Source: Chloroflexota bacterium (GTDB lineage: Bacteria; Chloroflexota; Dehalococcoidia; DSTF01; JACRBR01). Taken from it: a stretch of DNA of 5,135 nucleotides. Below the pieces are notes generated by a model that was given only the letters and a program-made list of their open reading frames with translations, had not been told where the DNA came from and did not search any database. Made by a program: the position numbers and the translations under genes. Below are positions 1-5,135 of the stretch, one piece after another. The stretch spans positions 1-5,135 of the forward strand of contig JANXYW010000243.1 of NCBI GenBank assembly GCA_025355835.1, given 5' to 3'. Within the stretch, counting starts at the first letter, position 1, and each line of letters opens with the position of its first letter.

Positions 1-918
1 AATCGCGTCGTGTTCTGCTCGGTCGCTGGGGCGCCGGTACCGCTTGGCTTCGGGCCCGCGATCGGATCGCTCGTGACGCAGCGACGGCTCGATGTGCTGG
101 ACATCACCGGCGCGCAACTTACGCACGACATGCTGGAAACGATCGGCAGCCTGCACTACCAGGGCACGGTCAACAGCGACGACGTCGCGCTGGCGAAGGC
201 CGACGTCAACCGCTTCTGGGATACGTTCGGCGACGAAGCCGACTACCGCCGCGTCGAACCGATGATCTTCGATTTCGCGCGCACACTGCCCGATCGGCCC
301 ATGACGACGCGCGAGTACACGTACCTGCTCGGCGGCTACTTCAAGGGCATCGGATCGCAAGCCGGCATCATCACGGCCTGCTACGACAACGCGACACCGG
401 TCTATTGCCCGGCCATCGGCGACTCCGTGCTTGGCATGGACCTCGGCTTCTTCCGCCACGAGGAAGGGAAGCGCATCGTGTTTGATGTGGTGCAGGACGT
501 GCTGGAGATGACGGCGATCGTGCTACTGGCGGAGGAAGTCGGACTACGGACATCGACGGTCATTTTCGGCGGTGGCTCGCCGCGCAACCACATTCAGCAA
601 TCGCAAATCGGCGTCTATATGATGAAGCGGCAAGGCAAGGGCCACGCCGAGGCCGTTCGGTTCAGCATCGAGCCCGCCGAGACGGGTGCGCTCTCAGGCT
701 CGACGATCTCGGAAGGCATCAGCTGGAAGAAGTTCGACTACAACGTCGAGGCCGCCGAAGTCTTCCTCGACTCGAATCTGTCGCTTGCCATCGCTTCATC
801 GCTGCTGGCGACGCGCCCCGCCGAAACGGGCTTCCAGTTCCGCCACGAGGACGATGGAACTCTCACAGCGACGTACGACGGCAAGAGCTACAACCTCTCG
901 CAGAAGTACGGTTTCTAA
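1..918 (+). CDS. Deoxyhypusine synthase-like protein (bacterial subfamily), 5' end outside window
   Basis: The frame is open from the first base and ends at TAA 916-918, giving 305 residues (numbered here from the first codon in the window). A GTG at 10 lies inside a conserved block (VAGAPVPLGF, like the N-terminal NAD-site segment of the family), so it is probably not the start and roughly 40-60 residues are missing. Compared by eye with human deoxyhypusine synthase, the core is clear: a CPAIGDSVLG segment (D141 matching Asp238), GGGSPRNHI (H197 matching His288), and SEGISWKKF with E238, W242 and K244 matching Glu323, Trp327 and catalytic Lys329, then a conserved Asp in VFLDSN. The family is NAD-dependent and transfers the aminobutyl group of spermidine; it is cytoplasmic. 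Bacteria lack eIF5A, so the real acceptor is probably another amine (for example putrescine, giving homospermidine). Two spermidine-binding Asp positions are replaced (see findings). nhaA follows 62 nt later on the same strand. Confidence 0.9.
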   Translation, partial: NRVVFCSVAGAPVPLGFGPAIGSLVTQRRLDVLDITGAQLTHDMLETIGSLHYQGTVNSDDVALAKADVNRFWDTFGDEADYRRVEPMIFDFARTLPDRPMTTREYTYLLGGYFKGIGSQAGIITACYDNATPVYCPAIGDSVLGMDLGFFRHEEGKRIVFDVVQDVLEMTAIVLLAEEVGLRTSTVIFGGGSPRNHIQQSQIGVYMMKRQGKGHAEAVRFSIEPAETGALSGSTISEGISWKKFDYNVEAAEVFLDSNLSLAIASSLLATRPAETGFQFRHEDDGTLTATYDGKSYNLSQKYGF

Positions 919-923
919 CCGCG

Positions 924-949
924 CCGCAGGCCCATCCTCACGCCTGCGG
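924..949 (+). other. GC-rich intercistronic hairpin between the DHS-like gene and nhaA
   Basis: Perfect 8-bp inverted repeat CCGCAGGC (924-931) / GCCTGCGG (942-949) with a 10-nt loop, starting five bases after the stop codon of the DHS-like gene. It is followed by GAAACGAAAGGA rather than a T-run, so it is not a typical intrinsic terminator. It may protect the 3' end of the upstream message, cause partial termination, or shape the nhaA leader. The structure is seen directly; its role is inferred. Confidence 0.5.
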
Positions 950-980
950 AAACGAAAGGACGCGGCGCGACGCCTCATCG

Positions 981-2219
981 ATGCAATCACGCCGCTCTCT
1001 ACCGCGACCAATCCCACTGCTCATGCGCCCGCTCCAGGAGTTTCTTGCGACCGAGACCGCGAGCGGCGTGCTTCTGCTTGCCGCGGCCGTCATTGCGCTG
1101 TTCTGGGCGAACGCACCGTTCGGCAACTCCTACGGAGACTTTTGGCGCGCGCGTGTAGCCATCGACATCCGCGTCATCGACATCGATCTATCGCTCGTCG
1201 GTTGGGTGAACGATGGACTGATGGCGATCTTCTTCTTCGTCGCAGGCCTCGAGATCAAACGCGAGGTACTGCGCGGCGAACTGGCCGCGCCTCGTAAGGC
1301 GGCGCTGCCGGTGATCGCCGCGATCGGCGGCATGGCCGTACCCGCGCTCATCTACCTCGCGTTCAACCTGGGCCGAAGCGGCGAGCACGGCTGGGCGATC
1401 CCGATGGCCACAGACATCGCGTTTGCCGTGGGTGTGCTTTCGCTCGCGGGTTCGCGCGTGCCGCTTTCGCTGAAGGTCTTCCTGCTGGCGCTCGCTATCG
1501 CCGACGATCTAGGCGTGATCGCCGTGATCGCCGTGTTCTACACCGACGACTTGTCGCTCGGGTGGCTGGCGGCGGCGGTCGCGATCTTCGCGCTGGTGTT
1601 TGTGCTGGGCCGGCTCGGCGCGCGGCGCGTCTTTGTGTTCGCCGGCATCGGGGCCGTTGCGTGGTTGGCGGTGTTCGAGTCCGGCATCCACGCGACAATC
1701 GCGGGTGTGGCGATGGGATTGCTCACGCCGATCGATCAGCCCGCAACGAGCACGACGGCGGAGAAAGCAGCAACCGAAAGCCAATCCATGTTCGACCGGA
1801 TCGAGCATGCCGTTCACCCGTGGAGCAGCTTCGTCGTCGTACCGCTCTTTGCGCTGGCGAACGCCGGCATCGCCATCGACGGCGGCATCGCGCGCGACGC
1901 GGCGACATCGCCAGTGGCGCTCGGCGTGATTTTCGGCCTCGTGCTTGGCAAGCCGATCGGGATTGCGCTGTTTTCGTTCGTCGCGGTGAAGCTGCGTGCG
2001 GCCGCGTTGCCGGGCGATGTCGGCTGGCCGCAGGTCGTGGCCGTGGCTATGGTCGCCGGCATCGGATTCACCGTGTCGCTCTTCGTCACCGGCCTCGCGT
2101 TCACGGATCAGGCGTTGGCGGACGAAGCGAAGCTCGGCATCCTCGCGGGGTCTGCGCTGATTGGCGTGGCGGGATTCGCCGTGCTGCGAATGGTCTCGAC
2201 AGAGCCAAGGTCAACATAG
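981..2219 (+). CDS. nhaA: Na+/H+ antiporter NhaA
   Basis: 412-residue inner-membrane antiporter (E. coli NhaA is 388) that exports Na+ or Li+ in exchange for protons and supports pH and salt homeostasis. It aligns almost throughout with E. coli NhaA by eye: GLEIKRE (E91, R94, E95 matching E78, R81, E82), MATDIAFAVGVL (D145 matching Asp133), ALAIADDLG with the ion-binding pair D175-D176 (Asp163-Asp164), HATIAGV, IEHAVHPW (E275, H276, H279 matching Glu252, His253, His256 of the pH-response region) and GKPIGI (K324 matching Lys300). Hydrophobic stretches fit the 12-helix fold. Start is uncertain: ATG 981 has only a distant GAAAGGA (954-960, 20 nt away). ATG 1023 (MRPLQEFLATETASG) matches the usual family N-terminus better but has no visible Shine-Dalgarno. 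No nhaR-like regulator is present. It may be cotranscribed with the upstream gene. Confidence 0.97.
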   Translation: MQSRRSLPRPIPLLMRPLQEFLATETASGVLLLAAAVIALFWANAPFGNSYGDFWRARVAIDIRVIDIDLSLVGWVNDGLMAIFFFVAGLEIKREVLRGELAAPRKAALPVIAAIGGMAVPALIYLAFNLGRSGEHGWAIPMATDIAFAVGVLSLAGSRVPLSLKVFLLALAIADDLGVIAVIAVFYTDDLSLGWLAAAVAIFALVFVLGRLGARRVFVFAGIGAVAWLAVFESGIHATIAGVAMGLLTPIDQPATSTTAEKAATESQSMFDRIEHAVHPWSSFVVVPLFALANAGIAIDGGIARDAATSPVALGVIFGLVLGKPIGIALFSFVAVKLRAAALPGDVGWPQVVAVAMVAGIGFTVSLFVTGLAFTDQALADEAKLGILAGSALIGVAGFAVLRMVSTEPRST

Positions 2220-2290
2220 CCGGCGGTCCCTGTTATGGCGAGTGATCAGATCTATGCCGTTCGACGGATACGGAAGCCTGGGCCGGGCGT

Positions 2291-2296
2291 TATAGT
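2291..2296 (+). promoter_or_regulatory. Candidate -10 element for the small CxxC gene
   Basis: TATAGT, five of six matches to TATAAT, lies 39 nt before the ATG at 2336, in the 116-nt gap after nhaA. No good -35 hexamer sits 16-18 nt upstream (ATACGG at 2268-2273), so this is a weak call. The rest of the gap holds only short palindromes (TGATCA 2243-2248, AGATCT 2247-2252) and a 9-nt repeat CGTTCGACG at 2258-2266 and 2314-2322. No T-run terminator for nhaA is visible. Confidence 0.35.
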
Positions 2297-2335
2297 ACGT
2301 GAGGCGCCAGCTACGTTCGACGCCAGAGGATCGGG

Positions 2336-2548
2336 ATGAGCGGATACTGCGACCCCAGCGTGCACGTCGTCTCGTGGCGATACGCTGCCGCATCGCTGAA
2401 TCTCTGCGACCGCTGCAGCGAGTCGTACTCCACCACACGCTTCTGCGACCGTTGCCTGCGTCACGCCGACGCCGACCTCAACGAAAAGCGCGGCATCTTG
2501 TTCCCGCAGGCGTACGACGCGTCCGACTTGCTTTCGACGGTCGCCTGA
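2336..2548 (+). CDS. Small protein with CxxC-x9-CxxC zinc-knuckle-like motif, function unknown
   Basis: Encodes 70 residues from ATG 2336 to TGA 2546-2548. A good Shine-Dalgarno AGAGGA (2325-2330) lies 5 nt before the start, and most third codon positions are G or C, as in the neighbouring genes; both argue that it is real. Residues 24-40 read LCDRCSESYSTTRFCDRC, so C24, C27, C37 and C40 could hold one zinc ion; C5 is an additional Cys. The rest is short and polar, with no membrane segment or signal peptide, so a cytoplasmic protein is likely. I do not recognise a family. It lies downstream of nhaA on the same strand, may have its own promoter, and ends just before a strong hairpin terminator shared with the convergent zinc-ribbon gene. 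A longer overlapping frame (2299-2625) runs into that terminator and is less likely. Confidence 0.65.
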   Translation: MSGYCDPSVHVVSWRYAAASLNLCDRCSESYSTTRFCDRCLRHADADLNEKRGILFPQAYDASDLLSTVA

Positions 2549-2574
2549 CGCACGCGCATCCCGCGCAAGCAAAC

Positions 2575-2604
2575 GAAACGGCCTCGATTTCTCGAGGCCG
2601 TTTC
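2575..2604. terminator. Bidirectional intrinsic terminator between convergent genes
   Basis: A perfect 13-bp inverted repeat (2575-2587 and 2592-2604) with a 4-nt TTTC loop lies 26 nt after the stop of the small CxxC gene and 24 nt after the stop of the opposing zinc-ribbon gene. Its core is GGCCTCGA / TCGAGGCC, and the outer AAAC/GTTT pairs give a T-rich exit on both strands: TTTCTGTGTT on +, GTTTCGTTTG on -. The symmetry and position support termination from both sides. Confidence 0.85.
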
Positions 2605-2628
2605 TGTGTTCCGATTCAAGGCTAACCG

Positions 2629-2994
2629 TCAGCCGACACGCTCGGACGTCCCCTCCGATTCCGGCGGGCGCACCTTCGAGTAGCAGGCGCTGCAGTACAC
2701 GGGACGGTCGCCGCGCGGCTGGAACGGCACTTCCGTCATCATTCCGCACTCGGCGCACGTAGCCGGGTGCATCTGGCGCGGAGTCCTGCCGCCAAAGCTG
2801 GCGAAGACGCCGTAGCGGACGTATCCCTCTTCCGGCTCGTTCGTGCGCGTCGTCTTGCGGTTCGAGCGGCAGGACGAGCAGCGAACCGGCTCGTTCTGCA
2901 AGCCCTTGTTCGCGTAGAACTCCTGCTCACCCGCGGTGAACGTGAAGTTCTGCTTGCAATCTCGGCACACCAACGTCTTGTCTGAAAAACTCAA
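2629..2994 (-). CDS. Double zinc-ribbon protein (zf-trcl type N-terminal domain)
   Basis: 121-residue soluble protein with two four-Cys zinc sites. The N-terminal ribbon starts DKTLVCRDCKQNFTFTAGEQ and uses C10, C13, C39 and C42; its FTAGEQEFYANKG and NEPVRC segments match what I recall of the probable zinc-ribbon family (Pfam zf-trcl). The C-terminal site uses C80, C83, C101 and C104 (CAEC...YCSAC), around VPFQPRGDRPVYC. Between them is a basic linker (RSNRKTTR). The function is unknown; nucleic-acid or protein binding is plausible for such ribbons but unproven. I chose TTG 2992-2994 as the start because AAGAGGT (3001-3007) lies 6 nt before it and the protein then begins MSFSDKTLVC, like relatives I recall. 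An upstream in-frame TTG at 3021 adds nine residues but sits in the T-run after a hairpin and has no Shine-Dalgarno. It is downstream of murJ on the same strand but has its own promoter. Confidence 0.88.
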   Translation of the reverse strand: MSFSDKTLVCRDCKQNFTFTAGEQEFYANKGLQNEPVRCSSCRSNRKTTRTNEPEEGYVRYGVFASFGGRTPRQMHPATCAECGMMTEVPFQPRGDRPVYCSACYSKVRPPESEGTSERVG

Positions 2995-3000
2995 TGAACG

Positions 3001-3007
3001 ACCTCTT
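3001..3007 (-). promoter_or_regulatory. Shine-Dalgarno that sets the zinc-ribbon gene start
   Basis: Read on the - strand this is AAGAGGT, ending 6 nt before TTG 2994. It is the only good ribosome binding site in the leader and decides the start in favour of 2994 over 3021. Directly before it is a small hairpin, TCCC/GGGA (3007-3010 with 3015-3018), whose 4-nt loop is CGAA on the - strand; it abuts the Shine-Dalgarno. Confidence 0.75.
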
Positions 3008-3018
3008 CCCTTCGGGGA

Positions 3019-3045
3019 CAAAAATTTGCGGCCCGCGAGGCCGCA
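3019..3045 (-). terminator. Hairpin plus T-run: murJ terminator or leader attenuator
   Basis: On the - strand a 7-bp GC-rich stem TGCGGCC / GGCCGCA (3039-3045 with 3027-3033) with a 5-nt loop is followed at once by AATTTTTG. This has the form of an intrinsic terminator. It lies about 80 nt after the murJ stop and so can end the murJ message. A good promoter for the zinc-ribbon gene lies between murJ and this hairpin, however, so the hairpin would also fall in that gene's 5' leader. Confidence 0.72.
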
Positions 3046-3079
3046 CCCAATTCATGCCATGCCCGTGACCTTCTGCCTC

Positions 3080-3109
3080 AGTATATCGACCCGCCGGGAG
3101 GCCTCACAA
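3080..3109 (-). promoter_or_regulatory. Sigma70-type promoter for the zinc-ribbon gene
   Basis: On the - strand, TTGTGA (3109-3104) and TATACT (3085-3080) are separated by 18 nt. They match the -35 and -10 consensus at four and five of six positions. Transcription would start near 3073, giving a leader of about 80 nt before TTG 2994 that contains the T-run hairpin at 3019-3045. Position just after the murJ stop suggests the zinc-ribbon gene is expressed on its own. Confidence 0.55.
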
Positions 3110-3123
3110 GCTGGGGCAAACGC

Positions 3124-4779
3124 CTATTCGGCTCTGCCCAGATACGCCCGCAGCCGCTCGGGAAGCGGCAGGCGCTGCACAAGTACCTCCGCCTCGTCGC
3201 TGTGCAGCAGGCGGCTGGTGTAGAAGAAGGTCACGGCGCCCAGCGCCAGCGCGCCCATGACGGCAAACGCCGCCTCTGGCTTGCGTGCGAGGTCCAGCAG
3301 CCCGGCCAGGCGCAGCAGTGCCAGCCACAGCAGGATCACTTCGGCCATCAGCACGCTCGATGCGATGGTGCGCGTCAGCGAGAACACCAGGTGGCCCGCA
3401 TCCAGCCCGCCCAGCCGCCGCTCCAGGTTGCGGATCAGCAACGTGAACTCGACGATCGTCGCAACCGAGAGCGCCGCCGCGAGGCCCTTGATGCCGAACG
3501 GCCACACGAGGATCAGCGACAGCACGAGATTGACGATCATCGACACGACCGCGAAGGCGACGGGCGTACGCGTGTCGCTGAGCGCGTAGTAGCCGCGGCT
3601 GAGGATCTCGATGCCGGCGTGCGCGAAGAGCGCGATCGAATAGAAGACCAGCGCCGAGACGACCAGATCGGTCGACGTCGCGTCGAACGATCCGCTGCGC
3701 AGCAAGAACGCCGTGATCGGCTTCGCCAACACGACGAGCCCGATGCTCGCAGGGATCGTCAGGTAGAGGATCAGTCGCAGCGATTTCGAGACGGTCTCCT
3801 GCAACTGCTTCTCATCGCGCGCGGCTTGCTCCGCCATGCGCGGGAACACCGCGGTCGAGATCGCCATGCCGAAAAGGCCGAGCGGCGTCATCACGACAAG
3901 CCACGCGTAGTTGACCGCCGAAATCGAACCGGAGCCCGCCGTGGACGCGAAGAACGTCGCCACGACGAAGTTCAGGTGGTATGCCGCGAGGCCGATGACT
4001 CGCGGCCCCATCAAGCGACCGACTTCACGCACCGCCTTGTCGCGCCAGTCCCATACGGGCTGCCAGCGCATACCGACGAGCCGCAGCGCGGGCAGTTGTA
4101 CCGCCAGGTGCAGCACCGCGCCCAGCACAACCGCAACGGCGAGCACCTTCACGTCCTTCGAGATCAGCGCGCCAACAATAATCGCCGCGTTGTAGAACAT
4201 CGGCGCGAATGCGGGCGCGAAGAAGTGATGCTTCGCGTTGAGGATCCCCATACACATACCGCTGACTGCGAACAGCACCGGCGACAGCATCATGATGCGG
4301 GTCAGATCGACAGACAGCGACGTCAGCCGCGCCTGCTCGCCGGTATGTTCTCCCAATCCCGGCGCCGTCAATGGCACGAGCAGCGGGGCCAGCAACAACC
4401 CGAGTACGGCGAACAACAGCGTCGCCGCGAATAGCAGGTTCATCACACCCGACGCCAGACGCCAGCCGTCGCGCTCGCCGCGGTCCGCGACGACACGCGC
4501 GAACGTGGGGATGAACGCGCTACCGAGTGTCGCGCCGGCGAGCAGCTGGAAGATCAGGTCCGGGATGCGGAACGCGACGAAGTAGGCGTCGAGATCGGGA
4601 CTGGTGCCGAACTGATGGGCGAGGACGACCGTGCGCAGCAGACCCAGAAGCCGGCTGCCCAGGAATCCGAGCGCGACCACCGACGCGGCCATCGCCAGGC
4701 TCGGCGGCTCGTTCGCCGGGCGGTCTGCGTCGGGCTCGCCAGCTGCCGTACCGAGACGGGCTTTCAACGTGCGCATCAT
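3124..4779 (-). CDS. murJ: Lipid II flippase MurJ (MviN family)
   Basis: 551-residue polytopic membrane protein of the MOP superfamily (E. coli MurJ is 511), predicted to flip the peptidoglycan precursor lipid II across the inner membrane. The family signature is clear: GSRLLGLLRTVVLAHQFG (R43, R49 matching E. coli Arg18, Arg24), LDAYFVAFRIPDL (D64 matching Asp39), GSAFIPTFARV, the TM7-8 region with NYAW...TPLGLFGMAISTAVFP (289-313), and SRGYYALSDTRTP (394-406) matching GFYSRQDIKTP. Hydrophobic stretches fit about 14 helices. A hydrophilic N-terminal extension of roughly 28 residues precedes TM1, and the C-terminus has extra hydrophobic segments (about 470-525) and a charged tail. Two functionally important E. 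coli arginines appear absent (see findings). The start is ATG 4779 or the adjacent ATG 4776, with a weak GGAA 5 nt upstream. It is divergent from the gene at 4951. Confidence 0.95.
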   Translation of the reverse strand: MMRTLKARLGTAAGEPDADRPANEPPSLAMAASVVALGFLGSRLLGLLRTVVLAHQFGTSPDLDAYFVAFRIPDLIFQLLAGATLGSAFIPTFARVVADRGERDGWRLASGVMNLLFAATLLFAVLGLLLAPLLVPLTAPGLGEHTGEQARLTSLSVDLTRIMMLSPVLFAVSGMCMGILNAKHHFFAPAFAPMFYNAAIIVGALISKDVKVLAVAVVLGAVLHLAVQLPALRLVGMRWQPVWDWRDKAVREVGRLMGPRVIGLAAYHLNFVVATFFASTAGSGSISAVNYAWLVVMTPLGLFGMAISTAVFPRMAEQAARDEKQLQETVSKSLRLILYLTIPASIGLVVLAKPITAFLLRSGSFDATSTDLVVSALVFYSIALFAHAGIEILSRGYYALSDTRTPVAFAVVSMIVNLVLSLILVWPFGIKGLAAALSVATIVEFTLLIRNLERRLGGLDAGHLVFSLTRTIASSVLMAEVILLWLALLRLAGLLDLARKPEAAFAVMGALALGAVTFFYTSRLLHSDEAEVLVQRLPLPERLRAYLGRAE

Positions 4780-4832
4780 AGCGATTCCGTGTGTCGGGGC
4801 GCCCTCGCGCGGCCATCCTGGCGCGTTGCCGC

Positions 4833-4841
4833 ATCATACTA
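4833..4841 (-). promoter_or_regulatory. Candidate -10 region for murJ
   Basis: On the - strand the bases read TAGTATGAT, containing overlapping -10-like hexamers TAGTAT and TATGAT about 55 nt before the murJ start. The best upstream -35-like hexamer, TTCGAC, is 20 or more nt away, so spacing is poor. The 171-nt divergent region 4780-4950 shows no other strong promoter; I could not identify one for the + strand gene. Confidence 0.3.
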
Positions 4842-4935
4842 CGAGGCACCGCGCGCCGATAGTCGAATCCGATGCTTGGTTCGCCCTCGATGAATCCGCC
4901 ACACTGGAAGAATCAACCTACCTTCGCCGGTCATG

Positions 4936-4950
4936 AAAGGATCACCTCCA
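4936..4950 (+). promoter_or_regulatory. Ribosome binding site with embedded anti-Shine-Dalgarno sequence
   Basis: AAAGGA (4936-4941) lies 9 nt before ATG 4951 and is a good Shine-Dalgarno. It is followed by TCACCTCC, so the run GGATCACCTCC (4939-4949) equals the conserved 3' tail of bacterial 16S rRNA. AGG and CCT in this run could pair in a short 3-bp hairpin. Confidence 0.6.
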
Positions 4951-5135
4951 ATGCCGCTCTACTTCGTGGAACACAAGCACACGCTCGAAACCTGCCCCAC
5001 GCAGCAGCCGGAGATGATGGCGATGCTGGGCAAGCACGTCAGCCAGCCGAACGCGGCCACGTTCGGCATCAAGATCCTCGCCGACGTCGTGCATCCGGGC
5101 GAGCACAAGATGAACATGGTGCTGGAGGCGGACTC
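4951..5135 (+). CDS. Small protein of unknown function, 3' end outside window
   Basis: Sixty-one complete codons are visible from ATG 4951; the frame is still open at the window end. The protein begins MPLYFVEHKHTLETCP and continues with a beta-alpha-beta-like pattern: strand 2-8, a helix-like stretch around 20-30, then IKILADVV and KMNMVLEAD strands. That pattern suggests a ferredoxin-like alpha+beta domain, such as those in small DUF3303-like proteins, but I cannot name the family with confidence. H8, H10 and C15, with H29 and H48, could bind a metal; this is inference. No signal peptide or membrane segment is seen. The start follows AAAGGA at 9 nt. An in-frame ATG at 4933 would add MKGSPP but has no Shine-Dalgarno. 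It is transcribed away from murJ. Confidence 0.8.
   Translation, partial: MPLYFVEHKHTLETCPTQQPEMMAMLGKHVSQPNAATFGIKILADVVHPGEHKMNMVLEAD

Noticed and set aside
1515..1532. Tandem 9-bp repeat GTGATCGCC x2
   Set aside because: It encodes the VIAVIA of a conserved NhaA helix, so it is ordinary coding sequence rather than a functional repeat.
1562..2245. 227-codon + strand open frame inside nhaA
   Set aside because: It lies in another frame of a clear NhaA coding region, is Arg/Gly-rich and has no recognisable motif.
2220..2335. Terminator or small RNA after nhaA
   Set aside because: Only 4-bp stems and short palindromes are visible, with no T-run; not enough for a call.
2299..2625. 108-codon + strand frame overlapping the small CxxC gene
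   Set aside because: It runs through the terminator at 2575-2604, is Arg-rich, and has no Shine-Dalgarno as good as the one serving ATG 2336.
2252..2758. 168-codon - strand open frame across the convergent gene ends
   Set aside because: It overlaps the ends of both small genes and reads through the strong terminator hairpin; its composition looks random.
3202..4434. 410-codon + strand open frame opposite murJ
   Set aside because: Its translation is almost entirely Arg, Gln, His, Asp and Glu with no domain, typical of the antisense of a GC-rich membrane-protein gene; murJ on the other strand is certain.
4939..4949. Fragment of a 16S rRNA gene
   Set aside because: Only 11 nt match the 16S 3' end and nothing upstream resembles helix 45; it is treated as a leader feature instead.

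Overview
The window is GC-rich bacterial chromosomal DNA with tightly packed genes. It holds six genes: four complete, and two cut by the window edges. There are no mobile elements, CRISPR arrays or RNA genes that I can see. High GC, a bacterial-type deoxyhypusine-synthase-like protein, a double zinc-ribbon protein of a kind I associate with Chloroflexota, and a TTG start with a good Shine-Dalgarno all fit an environmental member of Chloroflexota. That assignment is an inference from recollection, not from a search.

Left part (1-2219, + strand): the 3' part of a deoxyhypusine-synthase-family gene is followed 62 nt later by nhaA, a Na+/H+ antiporter. A GC-rich hairpin without a U-tract lies between them, so they may be cotranscribed. 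Middle (2220-3123): a 70-codon + strand gene with two CxxC pairs converges on a 121-codon - strand gene encoding two four-Cys zinc ribbons. A 13-bp hairpin between them looks like a shared bidirectional terminator. The zinc-ribbon gene has a convincing sigma70-type promoter, and a second hairpin followed by a T-run lies between that promoter and its start codon. Right part (3124-5135): a - strand murJ (MviN family lipid II flippase) is divergent from the beginning of an uncharacterised small + strand gene that runs off the window.

The genes are mostly housekeeping: polyamine-related chemistry, sodium/pH homeostasis and peptidoglycan precursor export. They do not form an obvious single pathway. 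I found no clear new multi-gene system. The points most worth a second look are the leader hairpin of the zinc-ribbon gene, replaced substrate-site residues in the deoxyhypusine-synthase-like protein, missing conserved arginines in MurJ, the small CxxC protein, and an 11-nt match to the 16S rRNA 3' tail directly before the start codon of the last gene.
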